From assembly GCF_001186365.1 (NCBI RefSeq), contig NZ_LDTZ01000027.1:1-51622 (forward strand): a stretch of 51,622 bases of DNA, given 5' to 3'. The notes below the pieces were generated by a model. That model searched no databases. It worked only from the letters and a program-made list of their open reading frames with translations, and had not been told where the DNA came from. Position numbers and translations under genes: made by a program. Below are positions 7,743 to 14,512 of the stretch, one piece after another. Source of the DNA: Gordonia jacobaea (GTDB taxonomy: Bacteria > Actinomycetota > Actinomycetes > Mycobacteriales > Mycobacteriaceae). Positions within the stretch are counted from its first letter, which is position 1. Each line of letters opens with the position of its first letter.

Positions 7743-7757
7743 CTCTGTGCATGTTCG
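7743..7757 (+). pseudogene. start of a gene interrupted by IS481
   Basis: The 16 bases ACTCTGTGCATGTTCG at the IS481 edge recur exactly at 34978-34993, just upstream of and inside the start of the 113-residue protein gene of the small-gene cassette. This suggests that the IS481 element sits in the first codons of a related gene. Only the promoter side and about two codons remain; no continuation is visible beyond the other side of the element. Confidence 0.35.
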
Positions 7758-9110
7758 TGTGATGTATCGGGACATCGGTGACGTTTCTGCATCTGGACAT
7801 TGGTGACACTTGGTGTGTCAGGACTTCGGTGACGGTGCGGTCTTCTTGGTGGGGCGTGGGCCGCGGGGTTGTCGATTTCCGACGTAGGTGATTCCTGGGG
7901 CGGGTCGGGGGTGTTCGACGAGGACTTCGCCTTCGGTGTTGGCGATGACGATTGTGTTGTCGTCGGTGACAACGAGGACCTGGTCGAAGGCGTGGTCCAC
8001 ATCGACCATGTAGGTGACTGCGTCCACGCTGATGGTGCCGGAGGTGCTGACAGTTCTGGCCAGGACGCCGTCGGGTAGGTCGGTGGGTTGCCGCTGTGCG
8101 GGCCGAGGGCGTGGTGTCGGCGGATCGAGCAACGGCCGACCGAATTTGGGGTGTGGCGCGTCGGCTTTCGGTGTTGCCTGCCAGGCGGTCAACGGTGTGA
8201 CCCGCCCGGGCAGTCCTTGGTGAGGCCGCTCGGTGTTGTAGATGTGGTCGAACGCGTCGACCTGGGCCTGCAACTCGGCCAGGGTGTCGGCAAGTGGCTG
8301 TTTGTCCAGGTAGCGGAACAGTGTCTGGTGGAAGCGTTCGTTCTTGCCCTGCGTGGTGGGCTTGTAGGGCTTGCCGGTGATTGTTTCGACTCCGAGCGCG
8401 TGGGCGTGTTCGACGAGTTGACCGATGCGGCCGCGGCGTGAGGGGTTGAAAGCGGGCCCGTTGTCGGTGAGGAGTCGCTGGGGCACGCCGTGAGCGGTCA
8501 CCGCCTTGTCGAACACCGCGATCGCGGCGTCGGAGGTCTCACCGGCGGCCACGTGGGAGCCCACGGCGTAGCGAGAGTGATCGTCGATCAGTTGCAGGAT
8601 GACGCACGTACGTCCGCCGGTCAGAACGTATTCGGTGCCGTCGAGTTGCCAGCACGCATTCGGTGCGGGATAGACGAACCGCCGCCACGCCGAGCGGGGC
8701 TTCTTTTTCGGTTCACGCCGGGCTACTCCGGCATCGCGGAAGATGCGGGCCAGCGATGCTGTCGAGGGGACCTGTGCCATGCCCATCGACCGCATCTTGT
8801 CGTGCACGCTGATCGGTCCGTGGTCCAGACCCGACCTTTCCAAGGCGGCGCGCACCGCCACCGCTTGTGACTTGACCTCGTCACTGAGCGCTGACGGGCT
8901 CGACTTTGGGCGGCGGGTCCGCGGTTCGAGGGCTGCCGCGGGCCCCTCGACTTTGGCGCGTTTACGCAGCTCGTAGAACGACTTTCGAGAAATTCCGTGT
9001 TCGACGCAGAATGTTGAGACCGCTCCGCGGGGTGCATCATCAGGCCACTGCGAGATAGCTAGCCGGACGACAGGGTCGATAGGTTCATTAACAGCCACCG
9101 TCTGAGCGTT
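7758..9110 (-). mobile_element. IS481-family element, one terminus visible
   Basis: The 3' terminus (7758-7817) contains the end TGTGATGTATCGGGACATCG and two further degenerate copies of the CATCGGTGAC motif (CATTGGTGAC, CTTCGGTGAC), a typical IS481 end. The transposase gene fills 7818-9098. I cannot find the matching terminal repeat between 9100 and the arsR operator at 9241, so that end appears lost. A related end of a different IS481 copy is present in the duplicated block at 13160-13422 and 34719-34981. Confidence 0.75.
7818..9098 (-). CDS. IS481-family transposase
   Basis: 426 residues if started at GTG 9098 (VAVNEPIDPVVRLAISQWP); a longer open frame to 9548 is not supported because it covers the arsR gene on the other strand. 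N-terminal HTH (VSTFCVEHGISRKSFYELRK), then an rve core: PNACWQLDGTEY (first Asp), HGVPQRLLTDNGPAF (second Asp) and QGKNERFHQTLF (Glu), followed by NTERPHQGLPGRVTPL. All three DDE residues are present. A long Pro-rich segment and a C-terminal beta domain follow, as in IS481 transposases. Confidence 0.92.
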   Translation of the reverse strand: MAVNEPIDPVVRLAISQWPDDAPRGAVSTFCVEHGISRKSFYELRKRAKVEGPAAALEPRTRRPKSSPSALSDEVKSQAVAVRAALERSGLDHGPISVHDKMRSMGMAQVPSTASLARIFRDAGVARREPKKKPRSAWRRFVYPAPNACWQLDGTEYVLTGGRTCVILQLIDDHSRYAVGSHVAAGETSDAAIAVFDKAVTAHGVPQRLLTDNGPAFNPSRRGRIGQLVEHAHALGVETITGKPYKPTTQGKNERFHQTLFRYLDKQPLADTLAELQAQVDAFDHIYNTERPHQGLPGRVTPLTAWQATPKADAPHPKFGRPLLDPPTPRPRPAQRQPTDLPDGVLARTVSTSGTISVDAVTYMVDVDHAFDQVLVVTDDNTIVIANTEGEVLVEHPRPAPGITYVGNRQPRGPRPTKKTAPSPKS

Positions 9111-9240
9111 GAATGCGGCACGTGAGCTGACCCGAGGATGGCGGTTCGATCGGAGCCCAACCGGTTGCTTGTCGTGGACACCAACGCGAAAGCGCAAGCC
9201 TGCTTCCAGGTCGGCCACCTTGTCGCCTGCATCGACGTGT

Positions 9241-9252
9241 GTCAATATTGAC
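9241..9252. promoter_or_regulatory. perfect palindrome in front of arsR, candidate ArsR operator
   Basis: GTCAATATTGAC is a perfect 12-bp palindrome ending 2 bp before the GTG start of arsR (9255). Position and symmetry fit an autorepressor site. Confidence 0.6.
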
Positions 9253-9254
9253 GC

Positions 9255-9617
9255 GTGTCGAATAAGAATCTCCTGCTGCCACCCGGCCGCGGCCTCAGTA
9301 GCGACGAGACCGAGGCTGTCACCCCACTGTTGAAGGCACTCGCTGATCCGGTTCGACTGCGGTTGCTGTCGGAGGTCGCTGCGCATCCGGGCGGCGAGGC
9401 GTGCGTGTGCGACATCTCCGGGCCGTTCGAGCTGTCGCAGCCGACGATCTCGCACCATCTGAAGGTGCTGCGCCAGGCGGGTCTGGTGACCAGCGAGCGC
9501 CGCGCGACCTGGGTGTACTACCGGGTGAACACCGAAGCGCTGCAACAACTGTCGGGCCTGCTGGGCGATCTCGCCACGGTCGTGGGGGAAACGCGGTCGT
9601 GTGAGGCCGACCAGTGA
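9255..9617 (+). CDS. arsR: ArsR-family arsenite-responsive repressor
   Basis: 120 residues from GTG 9255. Winged helix with LLKALADPVRLRLLSEVAAH and SQPTISHHLKVLRQAGLV. The motif EACVCDI carries the two cysteines of the classic ArsR As(III) site (CxC), with a further cysteine near the C-terminus (RSCEADQ). It overlaps the arsenite pump gene by 4 bases (GTGA), so the arsR-acr3-arsC genes form one transcription unit that it probably autoregulates via the palindrome at 9241-9252. Confidence 0.93.
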   Translation: MSNKNLLLPPGRGLSSDETEAVTPLLKALADPVRLRLLSEVAAHPGGEACVCDISGPFELSQPTISHHLKVLRQAGLVTSERRATWVYYRVNTEALQQLSGLLGDLATVVGETRSCEADQ

Positions 9618-10717
9618 CCGCCACCGACACCGCGGTCGCGGGCAAGTTGTCGACGCTGGACCGGTTTCTGCCGGTGTGGATCGGCGCCGCGATGGTCGCC
9701 GGACTGCTGCTCGGTCGAGTCGTCCCCGGCCTGGGTGACACTTTGGCGGCGGTCGAGCTCGACGGCATCTCGCTGCCGATCGCCCTCGGATTGCTGATCA
9801 TGATGTATCCGGTGCTGGCCAAGGTGCGCTACGACCGACTCGACTCGGTCACCGGTGATCGTCGCCTGCTACTCGGGTCGTTGGCGTTGAACTGGATCAT
9901 CGGACCGGCGTTGATGTTCGCGCTGGCCTGGCTCCTGCTCCCGGATCTGCCGGAGTACCGGACCGGACTGATCATCGTCGGCCTGGCCCGATGCATCGCG
10001 ATGGTCATCATCTGGAACGACCTGGCGTGCGGCGACCGCGAAGCCGCTGCTGTTCTCGTCGCACTGAACTCGGTGTTCCAGGTGGTCATGTTCGCCGTGC
10101 TGGGTTGGTTCTACCTCTCGGTGTTGCCCGGATGGCTGGGCCTGGAGCAGACCACCATCGACACCTCGCCGTGGCAGATCGCGAAGTCGGTGCTGATCTT
10201 CCTCGGTATACCCCTGGTCGCAGGCTTCCTCACCCGCCGCATCGGCGAGCGAACCAAAGGCCGCGACTGGTACGAGTCCTCGTTCCTGCCGCGTCTCGGG
10301 CCGTGGGCCCTTTACGGGTTGCTGTTCACCATCGTCATCCTGTTCGCGTTGCAAGGTGAGCAGATCACGTCGCAGCCGTGGGACGTCGTGCGGATCGCTC
10401 TGCCGCTGCTGATCTACTTCGCGGTGATGTGGGGCGGTGGGTTCGTGCTCGGGGCCGCGATGGGGCTGGGGTATGCGCGAACCACCACGCTGGCGTTCAC
10501 CGCCGCGGGCAACAACTTCGAGCTCGCCATCGCCGTCGCGATCGCCACCTACGGTGCAACATCCGGCCAGGCCCTGGCCGGAGTCATCGGACCACTCATC
10601 GAGGTCCCCGTCCTCGTCGCCCTCGTGTACGTGTCCCTGGCACTGCGGAAACGCTTCACCACCCCAACCACTGCCTCCAGCCCGGATGTGTCGAAGGAGC
10701 CGGCTCGCGATGCCTGA
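9614..10717 (+). CDS. acr3: ACR3-family arsenite efflux permease
   Basis: 367 residues from GTG 9614, ten predicted membrane helices. Strong family signatures: LALNWIIGPALMFALAW, GLARCIAMVIIWNDLACGDRE containing the conserved cysteine needed for As(III) transport, and AFTAAGNNFELAIAVAIATYG. It exports arsenite using the proton motive force. The end overlaps the downstream arsC start by 8 bases, and the start overlaps arsR by 4, which shows tight operon coupling. Confidence 0.95.
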   Translation: MTATDTAVAGKLSTLDRFLPVWIGAAMVAGLLLGRVVPGLGDTLAAVELDGISLPIALGLLIMMYPVLAKVRYDRLDSVTGDRRLLLGSLALNWIIGPALMFALAWLLLPDLPEYRTGLIIVGLARCIAMVIIWNDLACGDREAAAVLVALNSVFQVVMFAVLGWFYLSVLPGWLGLEQTTIDTSPWQIAKSVLIFLGIPLVAGFLTRRIGERTKGRDWYESSFLPRLGPWALYGLLFTIVILFALQGEQITSQPWDVVRIALPLLIYFAVMWGGGFVLGAAMGLGYARTTTLAFTAAGNNFELAIAVAIATYGATSGQALAGVIGPLIEVPVLVALVYVSLALRKRFTTPTTASSPDVSKEPARDA

Positions 10718-11393
10718 GGATCTGTTGGACGAGCAGCTAAGTCGCAGTGAACACCGCGCGCAGCCCGAACTGTTGATGCCCCATGCCGTGCTCGCCCGTA
10801 CCGCCGCTGACCTGGCCGCCAAGTATGAGGGGGTGGTGTCTCGCCAGACGGTGGAACGCTGTGTGTTCGAGTCCTACACCGCCTTACGGCGCACCTCCCG
10901 GGTGCATGCGCACCTGACGACCTTGGCGGGCAGGTTCGCGGCTGATCGGTTACGCGCCCTGGCCCAGTCCGATGGATCGGTGCCCAAGGATGTGCCCGAA
11001 GTTCTGTTCGTCTGCGTCCAGAACGCCGGCCGCTCACAGATGGCCGCCGGATTGTTGACCCACCACGCCGCCGGGCGGGTACACGTGCGCTCCGCCGGGT
11101 CAGCCCCCGCGCACTCGATCAACCCGACCGTCGTCGAAGCAATGACCGAGATCGGCGTCGACATGGGCACGCAGTACCCCAAACCGCTCACCGACGATGT
11201 AGTCGCCGCCGCCGACGTGGTCGTAGCCATGGGTTGCGGCGACGCGTGTCCGATCTATCCCGGCAAACGCTATCTGGACTGGACGGTCGCGGACCCCCAG
11301 GGCCGTCCCCTCGACGAGGTTCGCGCGATCCGCGACGATCTTGACGCCCGAGTTCGTGGTCTTCTCACCGAACTCACCACCGAACGTGTGTGA
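10710..11393 (+). CDS. arsC: arsenate reductase ArsC with N-terminal helical extension
   Basis: 227 residues from ATG 10710, which overlaps acr3 by 8 bases. Residues 1-90 form an all-helical extension (HAVLARTAADLAAKYEG, VHAHLTTLAGRFAADRLRAL). Residues 95-227 are a low-molecular-weight phosphatase/ArsC fold: P-loop FVCVQNAGRS with nucleophile Cys102 and Arg108, and MGCGDACP with Cys176 and Cys180 for the disulfide relay, then DWTVADPQGRPLDE. The extension resembles the ArsC1' type of Corynebacterium glutamicum, reported as thioredoxin-dependent. It reduces As(V) to As(III) for export by ACR3. Confidence 0.9.
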   Translation: MPEDLLDEQLSRSEHRAQPELLMPHAVLARTAADLAAKYEGVVSRQTVERCVFESYTALRRTSRVHAHLTTLAGRFAADRLRALAQSDGSVPKDVPEVLFVCVQNAGRSQMAAGLLTHHAAGRVHVRSAGSAPAHSINPTVVEAMTEIGVDMGTQYPKPLTDDVVAAADVVVAMGCGDACPIYPGKRYLDWTVADPQGRPLDEVRAIRDDLDARVRGLLTELTTERV

Positions 11394-11434
11394 CGTATCT
11401 GATGTTCCTTCACAGCTGAAAGGGCTTGTGTCTC

Positions 11435-11860
11435 ATGTCTACATCTCGACCTAGGGTGCTATTTGTGTGTGTCCACAACGCTGGCCGCTCGCAGATGGCC
11501 GCCGGTTTCCTCACCGCCTTGAGCCAGGGCAGCGTCGAGGTCCGCTCCGCCGGATCTGCTCCCGCCGACTCCATCAACCCGGCCGCGGTCGAGGCGATGG
11601 CTGAAGTCGGTATCGACATCTCCGCACAGTCACCGAAGATCCTCACCCCCGACACCGTCGAATCCTCCGACGTCGTGATCACCATGGGCTGTGGCGATGC
11701 GTGCCCGGTGTTCCCCGGCGTCAGCTACCGGGACTGGGCTCTCGACGACCCAGCCGGCCAAGGCATCGACGCGGTCCGCCCCATCCGCGATCAGATCCGC
11801 GGACTCGTCGCGAACCTCCTCGACGAACTGGTACCCGCCGACCAGCAGGTCGGCCAATGA
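11435..11860 (+). CDS. arsC: arsenate reductase ArsC, three-cysteine type
   Basis: 141 residues from ATG 11435 (GAAAGGG at 11418-11424; a GTG at 11426 gives only a short extension). P-loop FVCVHNAGRS with Cys12 and Arg18; relay cysteines in MGCGDACP at 86 and 90; DWALDDPAGQGIDAV contains the catalytic Asp. It is a thioredoxin-coupled LMW-phosphatase-like ArsC without the helical extension of the preceding gene, to which its core is closely similar, so a tandem duplication is plausible. It overlaps the third arsC by ATGA. Confidence 0.92.
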   Translation: MSTSRPRVLFVCVHNAGRSQMAAGFLTALSQGSVEVRSAGSAPADSINPAAVEAMAEVGIDISAQSPKILTPDTVESSDVVITMGCGDACPVFPGVSYRDWALDDPAGQGIDAVRPIRDQIRGLVANLLDELVPADQQVGQ

Positions 11861-12267
11861 GCACACCACCGCAGGTGTTGTTCGTGTGCGTGTCCAACCG
11901 CGGCAAATCGGTGATGGCCGAACACCTCACACCGACAGTCACCGACCGGATCACCCCATCCTCAGCCGGCACCAACGCGAAAATCGGCGGCCAGGTCAAC
12001 GAACTGTCCGCCCAGGTACTCGCCGAAGTCGGCGCCGACGTCGTCGGACATCAGCCGCGGCAACTCACCGATGAACTGATGCAAGCCGTGGACCTGGTCG
12101 TGGTGGTCGGCACCGCCGAGGTCACCCCACCCGACGGCGTCGCCCTCGAAGTGTGGGACACCGACGAACCCTCCGGACGGGGCATCGACGGTATCGAACG
12201 AATGCGGCTGATCCGCGACGACATCACCAACCGGATCCGCGCCCTCGCCGACCGCATCGCGCGGTAG
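11857..12267 (+). CDS. arsC: ArsC-like reductase, single-cysteine (mycothiol) type
   Basis: 136 residues from ATG 11857, overlapping the previous arsC. Its P-loop is FVCVSNRGKS: nucleophile Cys11 is kept but the usual Arg is Lys17, and there is no other cysteine in the protein, so an intramolecular disulfide relay is impossible. C. glutamicum ArsC1/ArsC2 have the same C-x5-K arrangement and use mycothiol and mycoredoxin; by that analogy this enzyme is mycothiol-dependent. EVWDTDEPSGRGIDGIERMR is the Asp-containing C-terminal loop. It is the last gene of the arsR-acr3 unit, ending 23 bp before the convergent arsI. Confidence 0.88.
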   Translation: MSTPPQVLFVCVSNRGKSVMAEHLTPTVTDRITPSSAGTNAKIGGQVNELSAQVLAEVGADVVGHQPRQLTDELMQAVDLVVVVGTAEVTPPDGVALEVWDTDEPSGRGIDGIERMRLIRDDITNRIRALADRIAR

Positions 12268-12289
12268 GCGAGAACGCGAACCGAGGCTG

Positions 12290-12775
12290 TCAGCAGCAGG
12301 CTGTGCGCGCCTCGGCCTGGTCTGCGGCGTTGCCGCCGCAGCACACCGAACCCTGCTCGGCGTCCTCGGTGGCGTTCTGTTCCAACAGTTTCGGGCTGGT
12401 CCCGAACGTCTCGGAGTCAGCCAGCACGGTGTAGACCTCCCACTTCTCCTTCGCCGGCCCGGTCACCCACACCTTGTCCTGCGTCGCGAAACAACAGGTG
12501 GAGTTGATCTCCTCCTGGGTGAACAGACCCTCCCCGGACAACCGGGCGATCTCGGCGTGCACCTTCTCGCTCGACTCGACCTCGACGCCGAGATGGTTGA
12601 TCGTGCCGCCCTGGCCGGGATTCTCCAGCAGCACCAGCTTCAGTGGCGGCTCGACGATCGCGAAGTTGGCGTATCCCGGCTTGCGCTTGGCCGGGGTGGT
12701 GTTGAACAGCTTGGAGTAGAACTCGATCGCGGTATCGAGATCATCGACATTGAGCGCGAGCTGCATACGGGACAT
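12290..12775 (-). CDS. arsI: ArsI/CadI-type VOC protein, C-As lyase
   Basis: 161 residues from ATG 12775; GAAGG lies 8 bases upstream. Glyoxalase/VOC fold: MQLALNVDDLDTAIEFYSKL, KLVLLENPG, INHLGVEVESSEKV. The motif EEINSTCCFATQDKVWVTGP contains the vicinal cysteines of ArsI, the dioxygenase that cleaves the C-As bond of trivalent organoarsenicals; M. tuberculosis CadI is of the same family. The C-terminus is cysteine-rich (VCCGG and a terminal TACC). It is divergent from an ArsR gene across a 97-bp region with an inverted repeat, so it is probably repressed by that ArsR. Confidence 0.9.
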   Translation of the reverse strand: MSRMQLALNVDDLDTAIEFYSKLFNTTPAKRKPGYANFAIVEPPLKLVLLENPGQGGTINHLGVEVESSEKVHAEIARLSGEGLFTQEEINSTCCFATQDKVWVTGPAKEKWEVYTVLADSETFGTSPKLLEQNATEDAEQGSVCCGGNAADQAEARTACC

Positions 12776-12795
12776 GACCATCACCTTCACCTGTG

Positions 12796-12850
12796 AGACA
12801 TATATCGAACTACTGACACCTGCAGGGTGCCACCTTTTCGACATATGTCA
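12796..12850. promoter_or_regulatory. inverted repeat in the arsI/arsR divergent promoter region
   Basis: AGACATATATCGAA (12796-12809) and TTCGACATATGTCA (12837-12850) are inverted 14-bp arms (12 of 14 matching) 27 bp apart. The right arm itself contains the palindrome GACATATGTC. The location between arsI and arsR fits an ArsR operator serving both genes. Confidence 0.65.
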
Positions 12851-12872
12851 AGTACCAGGGTATGGTCGGGTC

Positions 12873-13235
12873 ATGCCGAAGGCCCTGCCGATGGTCGACA
12901 TCAGTGCCCCGATCTGCTGTGCGCCCGTGTCGGCGGCCCCTCTCGATGACGACACCGCCCTAGAAATCGCTCTGCGGCTCAAGGCGCTGGCCGATCCGGT
13001 CCGGATCAAACTCGTCTCGATTCTGCTCACTGACACCGGTGAGGGGATCTGCACCTGCGACCTCGCGACCGCGGTCAGCCTCACCGAGGCCACCACGAGC
13101 CACCACCTGGGGCAGCTCCGCAAGGCCGGCATGGTCGCACCTGACCGACGAGGGATGAACGTCTACTACCGTGCCCGGCCAGAGTCGTTGGAAGCGCTGC
13201 GCAGCGTTCTCAGCGCCATCACGGGGTGCTGCTGA
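12873..13235 (+). CDS. arsR: ArsR-family repressor paired with arsI
   Basis: 120 residues from ATG 12873. Winged helix: LRLKALADPVRIKLVSILL and LTEATTSHHLGQLRKAGMVAP. Cysteines include ICC near residue 14, the CxC motif of EGICTCDL in the recognition region and a terminal GCC. These fit an As(III) sensor of the actinobacterial type with N-terminal plus CxC ligands. The last 25 codons lie inside a 263-bp block that is duplicated exactly at 34719-34981, where the same 3' end is fused to an unrelated N-terminus. Confidence 0.92.
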   Translation: MPKALPMVDISAPICCAPVSAAPLDDDTALEIALRLKALADPVRIKLVSILLTDTGEGICTCDLATAVSLTEATTSHHLGQLRKAGMVAPDRRGMNVYYRARPESLEALRSVLSAITGCC

Positions 13236-13422
13236 ACCGTCGCAGGCGCGGTCAGTTGAGCACCTGCGTCAGGCCCCCCTCATAGGCAACCGCGCCACGC
13301 AACGCAAGGCACATAGCGGTGCGTGGCGGAAACCAAATGAAGAAGTGTCACCACCAAGACCCCTCACTCTGTCACCTATGGCCTGATGCAGAACTGTCAC
13401 CGATGTCTTGCGAGATGACACT
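13160..13422. repeat. 263-bp perfect repeat, copy 1 (partner 34719-34981)
   Basis: Identical base for base with 34719-34981. It contains the last 76 bases of arsR, about 100 bp of non-coding DNA, and an IS481-type terminus (repeated TGTCACC motifs, ending TGTCACCGATGTC...GATGACAC). Beyond 13422 the two loci are still homologous but clearly diverged, so this block was exchanged or copied recently. Confidence 0.95.
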
Positions 13423-13428
13423 GATGGC

Positions 13429-13755
13429 ATGTTCGACCACTGGCCCGACACCCGAACACTACGCGTGGTCGACCCACCGAGGCCCGTGCTGATCGACATG
13501 GCGATCGCTGACCCGTCCTGCGGACGCTCGTATGCCGCCGGTGGGGGAGTGTCACTGCGAGTCCGCGCATCCGGTGCCCGGATCGAACCCACCATGAACG
13601 CGCTTCTCTTAGCGTGGCTCCAAACTTCAAACGGCCTCTGGCGCGGGATATGTCAGATGCCAGTCGAGAGCGCCAACCGCGTCTCCTCGGCCACGATCAC
13701 CATGTGGGTGCCGCCCGAGGCGCTGCAACCGAGACAGGACGCCGCCGAGCGATGA
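13429..13755 (+). CDS. unknown protein, 108 aa (cassette copy A, gene 1)
   Basis: Family not recognised. Starts at ATG 13429 (MFDHWPDTRTLRVVDPPRPV); a TTG at 13408 would only add residues from the IS end. The protein is soluble, mixed alpha/beta, with DMAIADPSCGRSYAAGGGVS and an invariant C-terminal stretch LLLAWLQTSNGLWRGICQMP. The homologue at 34974-35315 is about 85% identical, and the last 55 residues are nearly invariant, which indicates purifying selection. It overlaps the next small gene by ATGA. No signal peptide or membrane segment is seen. Confidence 0.65.
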   Translation: MFDHWPDTRTLRVVDPPRPVLIDMAIADPSCGRSYAAGGGVSLRVRASGARIEPTMNALLLAWLQTSNGLWRGICQMPVESANRVSSATITMWVPPEALQPRQDAAER

Positions 13756-13964
13756 CCGAGAACAACGATGCCGGGGCCGGGCCCACCAATCGCGTCGCAC
13801 CTAAACGCGGTCGCGTCGCGATAGGGGAGCTGACGTTGATCGTGCGGCCGGCCGGTAGGCCGGCAGACGTCCGGGTCTACACCGACAATGAGGCGACCGA
13901 GGCTCAGGCGTACGCCGACGAGGTTGGCGGACAGGTCGAACGACTCGGGGAAGCCACGAGCTGA
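13752..13964 (+). CDS. unknown small protein, 70 aa (cassette copy A, gene 2)
   Basis: Family not recognised. Starts at ATG 13752 overlapping the stop of gene 1. Conserved parts relative to the copy at 35312: GAGPTNRVAPKRGRV, a central strand LTLIVRPAG, and EAQAYADEVGGQVERL near the end, suggesting a beta-strand followed by a helix. A frameshifted third copy lies at 17348-17526 just before the DUF3800 gene. In copy C this gene is followed by DUF3800, but here the following 3.4 kb is unrelated. Confidence 0.6.
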   Translation: MTENNDAGAGPTNRVAPKRGRVAIGELTLIVRPAGRPADVRVYTDNEATEAQAYADEVGGQVERLGEATS

Positions 13965-13981
13965 CTCCGCTGGCGCTGCGC

Positions 13982-14010
13982 TGCCGCCCTCCCCGGCGGG
14001 TCGGTTGCCA
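13982..14010 (+). other. conserved element after the small cassette gene
   Basis: GCGCTGCCGCCCTCCCC then GGCGGGTCGGTTGCC follows gene 2 here. Nearly the same sequence follows the other copies (about 17546-17580 and 35536-35568). It may be a weak terminator or RNA element; function unknown. From 14011 to 14109 I see nothing further. Confidence 0.45.
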
Positions 14011-14109
14011 CAGGGCCATCGTGGTTGCGTTGTGCAGGTGGGCGATTCGCAGCCCGGGGTTTTGTCGGTACGCAAGCCTTTCCACGAAGGATGCCGCCAG
14101 GCGAGGCGA

Positions 14110-14133
14110 GGGGCCGGGCGAGTGCCCGGCCCC
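14110..14133 (-). terminator. strong hairpin downstream of the 25-codon ORF
   Basis: GGGGCCGGGC-GAGT-GCCCGGCCCC, a perfect 10-bp stem with a 4-base loop, 10 bases beyond the stop of the tiny minus-strand ORF. There is no U tract, which is common for actinobacterial terminators. Confidence 0.7.
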
Positions 14134-14143
14134 CTCGCTGGGG

Positions 14144-14221
14144 CTAGCTGAGGATGTCTACAACGAGATGGGCTGTTGCGATGAGGATCTGGATGATCCC
14201 GAGGATGACCATCGCTTCCAT
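14144..14221 (-). CDS. 25-aa hydrophobic peptide, candidate small membrane protein or type I toxin
   Basis: ATG at 14221, stop at 14144-14146. The peptide starts MEAMVILGIIQILIATAHLV and ends VDILS: one membrane-spanning helix with acidic ends and almost no charge between. A strong ribosome-binding sequence AAGGGGGTGAAA lies directly upstream, and a strong hairpin follows at 14110-14133. The upstream 200 bases contain several small inverted repeats (for example GTGGTTCAGCCAC), suggesting a structured leader. Such size and hydrophobicity resemble type I toxin peptides and other very small membrane proteins. No function is assigned. It could also be a chance ORF, but RBS, hairpin and composition argue against that. 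Confidence 0.5.
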   Translation of the reverse strand: MEAMVILGIIQILIATAHLVVDILS

Positions 14222-14436
14222 TTTCACCCCCTTCCGAAGGTCTGAGTGGCTGAACCACGTGGGCCCTGGGTGCGGATATAGCTCCGCCTGGACCTGTGAC
14301 CACAATCAGACCCTCAGAGTTGGAGGGAAGCCCTCATAGAAAGAGGGATGTGAAACTTAGCACGTCACATGCCGGAGATCAATAGGTTTCCCAGGAGAAT
14401 TTGGTGCGAGCGATGTGCGCTTGCCTGCGAGGGCCC

Positions 14437-14492
14437 TGGTGCCCCCGGTCAGACTCGAACTGACACTGGACGGGTTTTGAATCCGTTGCCTC
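14437..14492 (-). other. tRNA 3'-end fragment, candidate attachment site
   Basis: On the minus strand: ACGGATTCAAAACCCGT (anticodon arm, loop TTCAAAA), a 5-base variable region, GTCAGTTCGAGTCTGAC (perfect T arm) and CGGGGGCACCA (3' acceptor with encoded CCA). The matching 5' acceptor half and D arm are absent from the adjoining sequence. Such 3' halves are typically left where integrative elements recombine into tRNA genes. The loop would read as CAA (Leu), but the short variable region does not fit a leucine tRNA, so identity is open. Confidence 0.6.
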
Positions 14493-14512
14493 ACCGCGCG
14501 CCGTATGTCGGA

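Noticed and set aside
8014..9548. Start of the IS481 transposase at 9548 (576 codons)
   Set aside because: The N-terminal 150 codons run through the arsR gene and its operator on the opposite strand; family similarity begins at about 9098.
14437..14512. Complete tRNA gene
   Set aside because: The T arm, anticodon arm and 3' end are present, but no complementary 5' acceptor strand or D arm exists within the needed distance.
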